From NCBI GenBank assembly GCA_009760855.2, contig WPIO01000081.1, forward strand, positions 1-64,000: DNA of 64,000 nucleotides. The letters are read 5' to 3'. Below the pieces are notes generated by a model. It made no database searches and was not told where the DNA came from. It saw nothing but the letters and a program-made list of their open reading frames with translations. Of this stretch, positions 51,983-63,011 are shown piece by piece (position 1 is the first letter of the stretch; each line of letters begins with the position of its first letter). The position numbers were made by a program, and so were the translations under genes. Source of the DNA: Cristatella mucedo. Its lineage: Eukaryota; Bryozoa; Phylactolaemata; Cristatellidae.

Positions 51983-52379
51983 ACCACTATCCTTGCAAGG
52001 GCAGCTAGCCAAGCTAGCCGTGACCAAGGAGATTCTCGAGCAACCACCACCAGCCACGATCCGACGGCCAACGGTCAAGAGCTGGCCATCACCAGACAGT
52101 CGTCACCTGATAGGCCAACTGCTCAAGTCGGGGTCGGGAAATCTTTCTCGAAAAACACGCCATTGCAGGCAAGCAGCAACAGCTGTCCCTCGGCGCTGTC
52201 TGATCGAAAGCCAGCGGTGGGGCACACTCCTTCTGCAGCGACCCCATCGTTAGCCATTTCTTGCCAATGCTTGCCTTGTAGACATTCGAGATCCTGGATG
52301 TCGGCCATTTCGTTCAACTTACGACAAAACAACACTGCTACCCATAAGACAGCCGAAGCGCGTGGCTGGACTAGAAGAC

Positions 52380-53185
52380 TTTGGTCTTCTAATAGGTGAT
52401 GCTGTTGTGCGACAGTCACCATTTACTCGGAATTTAGGTGTCGTCTTTAACAGCTGCCTAAATGTTTCATCTTCCATTAAGAAGACCACCTTTACAGCTA
52501 GCCATCACGTCTAATCCCTATATAAGATTAGGGCCGGTCTACCTCGGTAGGCAGTACAAGGTTAACTAACTCCGCAGTTCTGTCTCAGCTAGATTATTGC
52601 AATTCCATTTTGGCTGGGCTACCGACAAAAGTCAATAGGCCACTGCAGCTGGTGATAAAAATATGGCTGCAAGGCTAGTAAACAATACTTAGAGGTTCGA
52701 CCATGTGTCTTCTTTGCCGAAGGAGCTTCGATGGCTTCCGGTTGATCGACACGAATACAGAGTGAAGTTAGCATTCGCCGATTCGCAAGGCCCGCAATGG
52801 CTTGGCCCCGGCTGAAGCCTAGCTGAACTGCTGCAATTGTTTCAGCCTCATTGCACATGCCTCAGGTCCTAGACACCGAGGAACTCACTCCACAATTCTT
52901 ATGCACGGACATTTACTCTCCTGCTGCCGACTGTGATAGATACTTTCCAGCCGTCCTGAGCTGCTGCTTCCACCTTACTCACCACCTCAACTGTCCTCCT
53001 GACTCATCTAAGCTTCTCACTTTCTCTTTGATGCGTGAGATAAAGTATGTTGGCTACCCCATGGGTACCGAAAGCCGCTTGGGCTTTCAGTGTGCTATAG
53101 AAAACTCTCCAGTATAACATCCACTTAGTCTGTGTGGTATTTTGAAGTTACAGATGGAGATAGACCACATTACATTTCGTAGCAC
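52380..53185 (+). mobile_element. LINE B 3' part
   Basis: Broken frame: the RT C-terminus RNLGVVFNSCLNVSSSIKKT, a degraded middle, then the PADCDRYFPAVLSCCFHLTH region, MREIKYVGYPMGTESRLGFQ and the tail GGAGATAGACCACATTACAT. The longest LINE B segment here. Confidence 0.83.
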
Positions 53186-53189
53186 TTTC

Positions 53190-54229
53190 AGCTGCAACAC
53201 ACAGGGACTCTTTCTCAATGTCCCTTTCTCAATGCCGACCCAACATTTCCTGTGAGGCCATCGACGAACCGGTCAAAAGTGGATGGAACACTACAGAGAG
53301 GATGGAGTTCAGCTGATGAACGCCGATGGACTCGACCAGGCCACAACGAGGCGGACCGAACGAATACGAGCACCACCTTGCACACAGCGAGTGCATCATC
53401 TACGTCTGACAAATAATTGCAACCCCACCCCCACACCCACACAGTACTCCAGAAATTGAGGTCAGGGCGGTCGGTGATAGTAGCTTGCTTGCAGCTTGTA
53501 AATTGCACTTGCAATATCAGGACCAGGAACTGGTTGGCCCATTGCAGCGAAGGTCAAGTACTTGTGCTCAATATTTCCTGCTATAGGTCCCAGCAGACCC
53601 TACCACACGAGCAGGACCCAACAAGGGCCGTGAAGCGAAGCTGCAAGCTCGGCACAAATACGCACAAGGAAAGTGTAGCATGATCCAAGTCTGATGATGC
53701 AGCAACTCCCCGGCAGCCTGCAGCTGCGGAAACTCGAGCCGAGGTGCCCGGCCACGAGCATCGAGGAGAAGGGTGGCCAGTCGCTCGTTTGGCGTGTCCG
53801 AAGCCGCCAATGCCGACAGCAGCAAAAGTGTTGCCCCCTCTCTTTCTCAGCCGGCCAGCAGCCTTTCGCTTTGGCCTGAGCTGCCACTGTTACTAACGTG
53901 GTGAGTGGCTTTAACGTCCGCAAAGAACTAGGCCGCAAACAAGGCGGTGCTCTTTAAGGCCGGCTCGGTTATGTAGAGCAGTCTATTTGACAGCACCGGA
54001 GGCTAGGCCATGATGTATGTCTGCAGCTCAGAGCCCTAGAGTTCAAATCAGCTCAAATCAGCTTGGGCTCAAATCGGGAAGAGAAGCTGCCTGCCTATTG
54101 CCCAGGGTGCCAGCTTGTGTGCAGGCCATTCGACCATAGATTACCACGTAATCAGTTCCTTGCCATAATAATTCAGGAACCCCGAACAAAGACTAAGTCA
54201 TAAAGCAACAATAGACCAAGAGAACTTAA
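53190..54229. other. stretch without recognised gene
   Basis: GC-rich around 53700-53880, with open frames on both strands. No motif or splice evidence supports a gene. Confidence 0.35.
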
Positions 54230-54526
54230 GCAACTTCTGCCAGTCTCCCTTCTACCATTCCTATCAAAGCCACTCGAACGAGTCGTGGCAGATCAGCTGA
54301 ACTCATATATTCAATGCTTCATACCTTGCTAGTAAGTTCCAGTCTGGTTTTGAAACTAATCACTACTCAAGAGTCGGCATTGCTCCAGGGGTATTACGAC
54401 CTACTTAGGAATGCAGACACTGGGCATCACTGGTACTGCATTGCAATGGTTCAGGTCCTATCTCAATGGCAGACTCCAGAGTATTGATGTGAATGGACGC
54501 AATTCATCAGAGGAACCTCTGAAATA

Positions 54527-55239
54527 CAGTCGTCCCTTGCCACTTCCGGCTTCGACTTTCGAGGCTTCACTCTATCGCGGTTTTTTCCAAATATCTTCAT
54601 TAAAAGTTGATCGAGGTGGTAAAAATGATATAGAGCGCTTGGCTGTCTGAGTCACTTACACACCCATGCATCACAATTAAAATTAAAACTACTGTATGTA
54701 TGGGAGTTTGGTCTATTTATTCGAGCACCCCCATAAATTCTTCAACGTCAGGTGCAGCATCACCATCGAACAAATTGCACTACTTTCATGTTAGTGGCTG
54801 CATGTAAAAACTGGGTGTGTGTAATAAAATGTACACTAATAGTAATGATATTTGTCAAGTCAAATACGTCTGTTTATCCCTTACTTTGTCTAATATATTG
54901 GGTAATATGGGTGCAATGGTGACTAAAAGGGGGTTATTTCATGTCCAGAGGGATTTAATAATGTTAACACCGAATTAATAATAATAATAATGCACTTGAT
55001 AAAGCACCCTCAGAGAACTCTATCTCTTTCTAGGTGCTTTACATTTGCTGCAAAGGGAACTGCGATTGAATGGTGAGTAATATCATGCTTGATAAACGAA
55101 TTAGAGAGTCGTGAACAGGTTTTCTACACTCTAGTAACGAAAATATTCGAATTTATAAATAAAGAATCGTACTTCGGAGAAAGTCACCAACCGAGGCAGA
55201 GTCTGGAACCAATTAACCTTGATAAACGAGGGACGACTA
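54527..55239. mobile_element. pogo/Tigger-like non-autonomous DNA transposon (713 bp) with TA duplication
   Basis: The left end is CAGTCGTCCCTTGCC; the right end read in reverse is TAGTCGTCCCTCGTTTATC. TA is duplicated at 54525-54526 and 55240-55241. Removing the element restores the LINE A sequence AAATATTGGGTACCTCGG, matching the AAATATGGAGTACCTCAGG of the adjacent copy. The terminal motif and TA target are as known for pogo/Tigger elements. No transposase frame remains, and a LINE A tail is inserted inside. Confidence 0.88.
54975..55098 (-). mobile_element. LINE A 3' end nested in the DNA transposon
   Basis: AATAATAATAATAATGCACT, CTCTATCTCTTTCTAGGTGC, GCTGCAAAGGGAACTGCGAT. It makes three nested layers: LINE A tail in Tigger-like element in LINE A. 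Confidence 0.85.
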
Positions 55240-55568
55240 TATTGGGTACCTCGGGGCTAAGTGCTTGGTCCCATTCTTTCACGGTTTATACTATGCCTCC
55301 TGCCAGATTGCCAGGCACAACCTAGGCTTTCATTTCTATGCAAATGATACTCAGTTGTACCTTAACTTTGACCCATCCCAGCCCTCCAGCACGTCACATT
55401 CTCAGTTCCCTTGCTGCATGTATTGATGACATCCGCACATGGATGGCAGCAAACTTTCCTAAATTGAATGGTGATAAAACCAACTTACAAGCCATGGGCA
55501 AACCAAGTGTGATTAAGATATTGGAAAAGTTATCGCTCAAAATCGGCTCTGCCAGCATATCTCCCATT

Positions 55569-56870
55569 GCATCACTGGCACTGCTCTGCAGTGGTTCAGG
55601 TCCTATCTCAGTGGGAGACTCCAGAGTGTTGACGTGAATGGACAAAGATCATCCGAAGTACCTCTAAAATATGGAGTACCTCAGGGCTCTGTGCTAGGTC
55701 CGGTCCTTTTCACCGTTTATACTCTCCCTCTCGCTGATGTGATTGCCAAGCACAATCTAGGCTTTCACTTCTATGCGGATGACACTCAGTTGTACCTTTG
55801 CTTTGATCCCTCCCAGCCTTCGAGCACCTCAAATTCTCTAAACTCACTTGCTGCATGCATTGATGACATCCGATCATGGATGGCAGCAAATTTTCTAAAA
55901 CTAAACCATGATAAAACTAACTTACTAGTTATGGACAAACCTAGTGTTATTCAGAAATTGGAAAGGCTGACTTTCAAAATTGGTTCTGCCAGCATATCTC
56001 CAGTTGAATCAGCTCGAAATCTAGGTGTCATATTCCAAAGCGACCTCTCGTTAGACGACCACATCAGCTCCACAGTCAAATCAGCCTATTTTCAGCTTCA
56101 TAACAATGCTAAAATTCGGGCTTGTTTAGATAAGGTTAGCACGTCCAAGATGGTCCATGCATTCGTGACATCCCGTCTCGACTTCTGCAACTCACTGCTT
56201 ACTAGCCTACCAGCATGTGCGATCAGGCGATTGCAGCTGGTGCAAAACTCTGCAGCTAGGCTTGTCTGTCGTGAGCGTCGCAGTTGCCACATTACTCCAC
56301 TTCTCGCCGACCTGCACTGGTTACCAGTCAAGCAACGGATTGACTTCAAGGTTTTGTCGCTCACTTTTAGGTCTCTTCATTCTATGGCTCCAGCCTATCT
56401 TTCAGATATACTACCCCATCAGGCAAAGCATCGTACCACTCGCTTTTCGGAATCCAACAGTCTAGAAATACCTCGTACAAACCTTAAATCCTTTGGAGAC
56501 CGTGCATTTAGCTCGTATGCTCCCACAGCCTGGAACTCCCTCCCGACCTGCATCAGAACATCCCCTGACCTGACCACATTTAAAAGAAACTTAAAAACAT
56601 ACCTATTTAGGACAGCATTTAGTGGGTCCTTGTGATTCGTCCTCGATGTGCTTATTCGTGCTGACACTGTTCATGCTGCCACTAACCACATTTGCATGCT
56701 GACCCAGTGCATGTAACCCCTAACCATGTTATTCATTTTGTTTGTTTTTCAAGCATGATTTTACTTACTATTCTATTGCGTCTCACTTTGCAGCAAATGT
56801 AAAGCGCCTAGAAAGAGATTAAGTTCTCTGAGGGCGCTTTATCAAGTGCAATATTATTATTATTATTATC
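55569..56870 (+). mobile_element. LINE A copy 2 (L2/CR1-like), 3' end intact
   Basis: An uninterrupted frame of 333 codons (55634-56635) covers the second half of the reverse transcriptase: YGVPQGSVLGPVLFTVYTLP, then FHFYADDTQLYLCF (YADD active site), the RNLGVIFQSDLSLDDH thumb start, LVQNSAARLVCRERRSCHIT, SFGDRAFSSYAPTAWNSLPT, and the end LFRTAFSGSL. A 3' UTR, tail hairpin (56800-56850) and ATT tail follow. It is 5'-truncated with no endonuclease domain, so not autonomous. Sequence features fit the L2 clade of CR1-group LINEs. Confidence 0.92.
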
Positions 56871-57870
56871 TGCACGAAATCTAGGTGTCCTGTTCCAAAG
56901 TGACTTTTCATTATAAGACTCCACAGCTCCACAGCAATGTCTGCCTACTTCCAGCTACATAACATGGCTAAAATTCTGGCTTGTTTAACAGGGATACCAC
57001 ATCTAAATTGATCCATGCATTTGTGACATCTCGTCTTGATTTCTGTAACTCACTGCTTGCTGGTCTACCGGCCTCCGCAATCAGGCGCTTACAGCTGGTG
57101 CAAAACTCTGCAGCTAGGCTTGTCAGTCGTGAGCGGCACAGTTGCCACATCACACCGCTTCTTGCTGACCTGCACTGGCTCTCAGTCAAGCAACACATCG
57201 ACTTCAAAATTTTGTGTCACTTACTTTTAGGTTCCTTCATCCTTTGGCTCCAGCCTACCTATCAGATCTACTGCCCCACCAGGCTAAGCATCGTACCACC
57301 AGCTTTTTGAAACCTTATTTACCTTTTTGAAATCTTGTTTACCTTTACCTCGTACGAACCTCAAATACTTGAGAGATCATGTCTTGAGGCCGTAGGCTCT
57401 CAAAGCTTGGAACTCAATTCCGACTTACGTCACGACATCCCCTGACTTAACCACATTTAAAAAGAAACTAAAACAGGGCGTGCTGACACTGTGCATGCTG
57501 CCCCTAACCTTACTTGCATGCTGACCATGTCCATGTCACCTCTAACCATGTTATGCTCGCTGTTTATTGAGTATGCTGAGCCGTAATGGCTCACTAGGTA
57601 AGGCGGTTGCTTTCATGACCTCGGTCCCGATGTCGTGGGTTCAAATCTTGCAGTGGGCGACCCTTTATCGCCACTGCAAGCGGTGGTGATAGCCGTTTAG
57701 GCTCTTCTGTCGCTATACAAAAAGAGGCTGTTTAAGCAGCTAGGATTTTTTATGCTACCACTAACCATTCGATCATGCTTTATTTGTAGCACATCTAAAG
57801 TGCCTAGACAGAGATTGAGTTCTCTGAGGGTGCTATATTAAATGCATTATTATTATTATTATTATATTAC
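56871..57870 (+). mobile_element. LINE A copy 3 with nested SINE 1
   Basis: It starts straight after the ATT tail of copy 2 with the NLGVLFQSDFS region. It continues through KLIHAFVTSRLDFCNSLLAG and LVQNSAARLVSRERHSCHIT, with deletions and frameshifts near 57230-57480. It ends with the tail at 57790-57870. Confidence 0.85.
57578..57750 (+). mobile_element. SINE 1 with TATGCT duplication
   Basis: GAGCCGTAATGGCTCACTAG, GTCGTGGGTTCAAATCTTGC, GCAAGCGGTGGTGATAGCCG, AGAGGCTGTTTAAGCAGCTA. TATGCT flanks it at 57572-57577 and 57751-57756. Confidence 0.85.
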
Positions 57871-58239
57871 TATAATCTGGCTGACTTAGCTGGCAGCCAT
57901 GCCACCAAGCTGCCCCAGAGCCAACTACTCGCCGGCCGAGAGCTCAACCTAGGATGAGCCTCATAGGCTCTACGGGCTCACGATGACTCGGCGCACATGA
58001 AGGCTGCTTTGCACACAGCTTCTCTGTAGCCGGCTGGCGAAGTCGGTTGCCCACTTAATTGGCGAGCTCAATGAGGATTTTTATGATTGTCATCTAAAAT
58101 CGACCTCATGGAGTCTCAGGGCTCATTGCAGGTGCACTTGGTACCCTAATCTGTCAGCAAGACCCACCTCCGGCTCCGGCAGGTTAATTACTATTAGCTG
58201 CCGTAGGGCTGCCAAGGCAGCCTGAGAGTGCATTCGCGC

Positions 58240-58309
<70 letters not shown>

Positions 58310-58398
58310 GCGTGCGTGCGCGTGCGTGTGGGTGGGTGGGTGTGGGAGGGTGGGTGTGGGTGGGTGGGTGTGGGTGGGTGGGTGTGGGTGGGTGTGGG
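58240..58398. repeat. (GT)n grading into GGGTGTGGGTGG repeats
   Basis: About 65 bases of GT are followed by GCGT variants and then a 12-base GGGTGTGGGTGG-type array to 58398. It starts with an alternating CGCGCG junction. Confidence 0.95.
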
Positions 58399-58591
58399 TG
58401 GGTGTGCGCGACTGTTCGAGAGCACCAATGATGCGTAAGGGTTCAGGCATAAGCGCACGGACATGTGGACTTCGGCAGGTACTCGGGAGGGTCTGTGTGG
58501 CTGGCTTGCTTGCTCCTATGGTCAATGAACTGGATCACAACCAGAGGGGGCTCCCGAGGGCCGTTCCGGTGGGCCAGGACTTATGGTTAAA

Positions 58592-58752
58592 GGTTAGCTG
58601 ATTCGACAGCCTCCTTCATATAGCCACAGACAAGCCTTAACGGCTATCCCGACCAATTTCGGTAGAGAATAAAGGACAGCCCATTACAGGACTTGAACCC
58701 TCGACCCGAGGTCGTGAAGAGCGAGCAACCTTTCCCCAGGTTAAGATCTGGG
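58592..58752 (-). mobile_element. SINE 1, minus strand
   Basis: GGTTAGCTGATTCGACAGCC, CCTTAACGGCTATCCCGACC, GGACTTGAACCCTCGACCCG, GGTCGTGAAGAGCGAGCAAC. Confidence 0.82.
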
Positions 58753-58949
58753 TCCAGTCCAGCATGTCGTCAGTGTGAACCAGAGGTTGCGACGGTACAA
58801 CCGATCTGCTAGCAGACTAGCAGCAGCAGCAAGAGAATAGGCCACGGCTCTAGGTCCTCTTCTTCCTTCTATCGGGCGCGGCGGCAGGATCATTTCTTTA
58901 CACTTGGGCATAGGAAGACTGCTCCGAGTGATGGGAGAATCAAGCGCTC

Positions 58950-59825
58950 GGAATTGGACAGCCTACCCCTCAAAATGGGCTCTGCCAGCATATCTCCTGT
59001 ACCCCTTATCAGAATCCGGTGACTTCTACCGAAAAGTACCTTTCACTAAATGACTATTACTGCTCCTCAGTAAAGCCTGCCTACTTTAACCTCCTTAACA
59101 TCGAAAACAAATTTGGGCTGGCTTAGATAAGGACACAGAAGACACGATGGTCATTACAAGACTTTCGTAACATTCCACTAAACTCAAGTAAGTCACTACT
59201 GACAGGAAGACCTGCACGTGCTAAGACGCTGAAAGTCGGCTGTCAACTCGGCAGCTAGATTTAAATGTCTCGAACGACGCAACTGTCACAGTCGATCACT
59301 TCTCACTTTCACTGACACCCATCAAGTATCTGCCGAGCTGGTTTGGTCCAGTTGTTAAGGTGCTCGCCCCGACCAAGGTCTGGCAGAGGTCGTGGGCTCG
59401 AGCCCCGAGGCATGTGTGAAGCCCCTGAATAGAGAGAGATTCAGTTCTCTTGGGGTGATATACAAATGAATTATATATACATACATATATCGTAGACTTG
59501 AGATTTTGTCACCAACTTTTGGGTCCCTTCATTCCTTAGCTCCAGAATACCATTTCAACTCTACTTCCTACTCAAGGTGCGAATCATATCACTCACTCCT
59601 CTCACTCAAGACGTTTGGCTTTGCCTCTTACGAACCTCAAATCCTTTGGAGATCGCACCTTCAGTTCGTTGGCTCTCAAAGCATGGAATTCACTTCCGAC
59701 AGACGTCAGGACACCGCCTAGCTGTGTAATTCAAAAGGACCTAAAAAACACCCGTTTCGAAAAATGTTTGCTAGGTTCCCATGATTTATTCTTTGTGTAT
59801 ATGTGAACTGCACTTGAGCATTTTA
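58950..59825 (+). mobile_element. LINE A fragment interrupted by SINE 2
   Basis: TTGGACAGCCTACCCCTCAA, GGCTCTGCCAGCATATCTCC, a diverged thumb region to 59336, then after the SINE a continuation CGTAGACTTGAGATTTTGTC and codons for NLKSFGDRTFSSLALKAWNS to 59800. Frames are broken. Confidence 0.8.
59337..59481 (+). mobile_element. SINE 2 nested in LINE A
   Basis: GCTGGTTTGGTCCAGTTGTT, AAGGTGCTCGCCCCGACCAA, GTCGTGGGCTCGAGCCCCGA, GAAGCCCCTGAATAGAGAGA, TTCAGTTCTCTTGGGGTGAT, ATATATAC end. Confidence 0.85.
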
Positions 59826-60079
59826 AAATAATGATGAGAATAATAAGTTGTTCGTATAGTGCCTCGGAGAATATAATCTCAATCCAGGCGATTCACGACT
59901 CGCCGCAAGAACAGTAATAGTCGAGAGCTGATGACAAGCAAGGTATCATGCTTAGACAAGGATGCAAAAGCACATAAGAATGCACTCAACGCTTCTAGCT
60001 GATAGCATCCCTGGCATTAACATGCTCTGTATCATGCACAGGTAAGCACACACACATGAAAGAAAATTTCAACCAGTCA

Positions 60080-60212
60080 CGACAAAAAAGCATATCACTA
60101 ACTAACCGTTCGATCGTGTTTCTTTGCACAAATATAAAGTGCCTAGAAAGAGATTTGCGTTCTCTGAGGGGGCTTTATCAAGTGTATTATTATTATTATT
60201 TTTATTATAATT
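60080..60212 (+). mobile_element. LINE A tail
   Basis: ATCACTAACTAACCGTTCGA, TATAAAGTGCCTAGAAAGAG, TGCGTTCTCTGAGGGGGCTT, ATT tail. Confidence 0.82.
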
Positions 60213-60606
60213 GTCCTTAATCACGACGTGCACACAGTTTCTTAACACATAAAAAGTACACAAACAACAATTCACTCGGAGCAAAGACTTCGACGAGCAG
60301 GTAGGTTTTGGGCTACTTTTTGAATGCCATGTCTAAGGAATTGAGGCGTCTCTTTCCAGCATATGTACATTGCCTCGAGATCTAGTTTTCACAGCATGCA
60401 ATACACAGGTGGCATTACTTTTGGCATTATCGTAATCTTGATTATTACAGTGTAACCATGTACTGAGGTGCCAGTTAGCAAAGCTGCTCCCTGAGCAAGT
60501 AATTCCAATAAGGTTCTCATAAAAGAAGTCAGAGAAGGAGTTTCTAAGGGTGGCAGAAGGACTTTCCTCTGTGAGAGTTGCCTGGCAGGATGCAATATCA
60601 CCCCAG

Positions 60607-60607
<1 letters not shown>

Positions 60608-60696
<89 letters not shown>

Positions 60697-60699
60697 TAC

Positions 60700-60749
<50 letters not shown>
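60608..60749. repeat. (AT)n microsatellite
   Basis: About 140 bases of TA repeat with TGTA and TTACATATTA interruptions. It directly abuts the 3' end of a minus-strand SINE 2. Confidence 0.96.
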
Positions 60750-60752
<3 letters not shown>

Positions 60753-60893
60753 CATTTATATAGCACCCCAAGATAACTTAATCTCTATTCAGGCGCTTCA
60801 GATGTGCCTCGGGGCTCGAGCTCAGCCAGACCTTGGTCGGGGCGAGCACCTTAACCACTGGACCAAACCGCAGCAATCCCAGTGGAACGCTTG
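60750..60893 (-). mobile_element. SINE 2, minus strand
   Basis: AATTCATTTATATAGCACCC, CTTAATCTCTATTCAGGCGC, GGGGCTCGAGCTCAGCCAGA, CCTTGGTCGGGGCGAGCACC, TTAACCACTGGACCAAACCG. Near full length. Confidence 0.87.
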
Positions 60894-61539
60894 GCTAGCA
60901 TGTAGCAGCACCCAGCTAAATAAAGTGCTACTGTCAGCAGGATCCACCTAGAGCAGGCCTTCTGGGAGTCACTACCCAATGATCATCTTATCTTTTAACA
61001 AACATACTACCCCGACTTCTCACAATCAAAGTACGATCTATGCGTAACATGTGACTTTTCTACAGTCACTCAGAAGACGACTTACTTGCACGGTCAGCCC
61101 TCAGAGTCACTTGCTCACTCCCGAATTAGCTGATAATTACAACAGCAGCAAGCTCGGAGTCTTGCTTGTCTGTGCTCACGATCTTCCTGCGCACTAGACT
61201 AGACTCGACTGCCGAAGGACTCCCATTTAGCTGCGATGCTAAGCGAAGCCGATGCCAAGCGAAGCCATTCGTACTTGATACGTAGCATGCGTTTGCTAGG
61301 CATTTCAAATCCAAGAAATCTAGCCAGGCGTCCCCTTGGCTACGGTGGCACCTGGACGAGCAATGGATGCGAGCTAATATTCTCAGCTGCTCTCGCCAGA
61401 ACTCTGGATCCCCTTCTTCTTTCACAGCATCCTCACTGCTCCGCGGTGGTAGTCTCGGCATCGCGGTCCCTTCAGATCCTCCCAGGACATCAATTGGGCT
61501 GCTGCTCCCCCTTTGCTTTTGCATAAAGAATGCTGAAGG
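60894..61539. other. stretch with an unexplained minus-strand open frame
   Basis: The minus-strand frame 61126-61599 (157 codons) is mostly unique sequence but overlaps a LINE B remnant at its 5' end. No motif is recognised, so I do not call it a gene. Confidence 0.3.
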
Positions 61540-61665
61540 CAGACCTTGTGCTCTGTGGACACTAGACTCTGGAGCTCCCTTCCACGACTTGTGCAACACG
61601 GCTGTCTGCTCTTTGCAGCCGACTAGTGGACAACATTTCCAGCCTTTTGCTACTGCTTACTTCCC
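61540..61665 (+). mobile_element. LINE B remnant
   Basis: GGACACTAGACTCTGGAGCT, CCCTTCCACGACTTGTGCAA, CAACATTTCCAGCCTTTTGC parallels the LINE B CCTAGACTGTGGAACTCGCT to CAGCGGTCCTGAACTGC region. Confidence 0.6.
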
Positions 61666-61769
61666 TGGCTAACCTGATTTGGCTGCACTACTCACTTATT
61701 CTTTGATTTGTGCAATGAATGCTGTTGGCTGCCGATTGGGCATCGTATGCAGCTTTGGCTGTAATAATG

Positions 61770-61910
61770 AGAATCTTAATCATCATAATAATGATAACAA
61801 TAATAACAAAACATTCACATGGTGCCCCGAGAGAACTAAGGCTCGCCGTAGGCAATTTACATCAAGGCAGAAAGGAAGCACATTCATTGATAAATGAATA
61901 CACAGGACGT
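61770..61910 (-). mobile_element. LINE A-type tail, minus strand, diverged
   Basis: AATAATGATAACAATAATAA, GGTGCCCCGAGAGAACTAAG, GGCAATTTACATCAAGGCAG. Confidence 0.6.
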
Positions 61911-62255
61911 ATAACCACACAAAAAACAAGGCTGTAACAACCACTCGTTCCTTCGGAGTTACAGGCAGGAGTCACTAAAGCTAATAGCACGCTCGAAAGA
62001 TCTGCCTGCTCAGCATGCAGTAGGCGCTAGTCTAGTATCCACGGCTGAGTCAAAAGCAGCTAGTGTAAGTGCAGCATCGTGCATTTGGCAGTTACCAAGG
62101 TTGCAACAGAACTTAGCCGCGACCTTTGCCCAGGCAAGTTGGCATGTACACTAATGCTTTTACATAAGCGCAATTCCAGGCTGCAAGCAAATGGAATGCA
62201 AATACTCAGACTTGCATGTGATGGCTGTGTTCATGTAAACGCGAGCACGAATGAG

Positions 62256-62290
62256 CACACACACACACACACACACGCGCACACACACAC
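62256..62290. repeat. (AC)n microsatellite
   Basis: About 35 bases of AC with a CGCG interruption. Confidence 0.93.
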
Positions 62291-62299
62291 GAGTGCAAG

Positions 62300-63010
62300 C
62301 AGTCACCTGCTTGGGCTCTCAGTTGACTGCACATGCCACAACTGCTGAGCATGGCTGAGCAGCAGCTGAATGCCGGTGGGGGGATGTGAGGGCCCGCATG
62401 TCACTTGCAGTGACTTGCAGTTCAAATTGCTGTCCTTTTCAACCTCAATCAAGAGCAAGATGCACCCTAATTCGAGCAGGCAGCCAGCACTCAAATAAGT
62501 GAGTAGTCACTTCAGCTGCTGGTGGTGCAGCCCATGCCAAAACGAGACTTGGTATTTGAACTTGGCAACGTAGCCACCTCATGTAGAGCCTGCAGGCAAC
62601 AATCACTGATGTCTTAATTGCTTGAGCCCCCCTACCCTGTGGGACACTTACTGGCTAAAGGCTGCTCTGGTACGGCCACTAGGGCTGCTGCCGAGAAGAT
62701 GAGGGTGGGCTAAGGGTCATGTATACCACTGTTCCTGATCAAAATCAAGTGAATCCTGGATGGAACGCCAGAAGATAGCGGTTGCTAAGAGGTCGATCTT
62801 CGGCAAAAGGCCACAGACATTGCCTATTGGCTGGCCACGAGAGCGGCTACAATGACGTCGCACGACGAGAGCGGGTCGCTATGCTGCACGGTAACGCTGC
62901 CTTCACTCGAGGACCACGACGGATCAACGAGCAGCTTCAACGCTGACTGACGGTGCCCGGCAGCATCGGTAACGAGACCGCACGAGGACACGGCCACAGA
63001 ACAGTGTGGG
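62300..63010. promoter_or_regulatory. CpG-containing patch, possible promoter
   Basis: From about 62780 to 63000 the sequence is CpG-rich. It has an inverted CCAAT box (ATTGG at about 62826-62830) and a cAMP-response-like TGACGTCG at 62853-62860. It also holds a 33-codon plus-strand frame that starts at ATG 62852 and ends at TGA. No homology and no clear donor. The rest of the stretch shows nothing. Confidence 0.25.
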
Positions 63011-63011
63011 T

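Larger units (their letters stand above)
54230..55568 (+). mobile_element. LINE A copy 1, internally deleted, carrying a DNA transposon
   Basis: Reverse transcriptase pieces SLLPFLSKPLERVVADQLNS, then QTLGITGTALQWFRSYLNGR are separated by a deletion that removes the first catalytic Asp block. The rest (FHFYANDTQLYL-like, LAACIDDIRTWMAANFPKLN) continues at 55242 after the 713-bp insertion. The copy ends abruptly at about 55568, inside the reverse transcriptase domain. Confidence 0.85.

Noticed and set aside
55634-56635. 333-codon frame as a host gene
   Set aside because: It contains the reverse transcriptase YADD motif and the LINE A C-terminal block, and is followed by the LINE A tail. It is a retrotransposon fragment.
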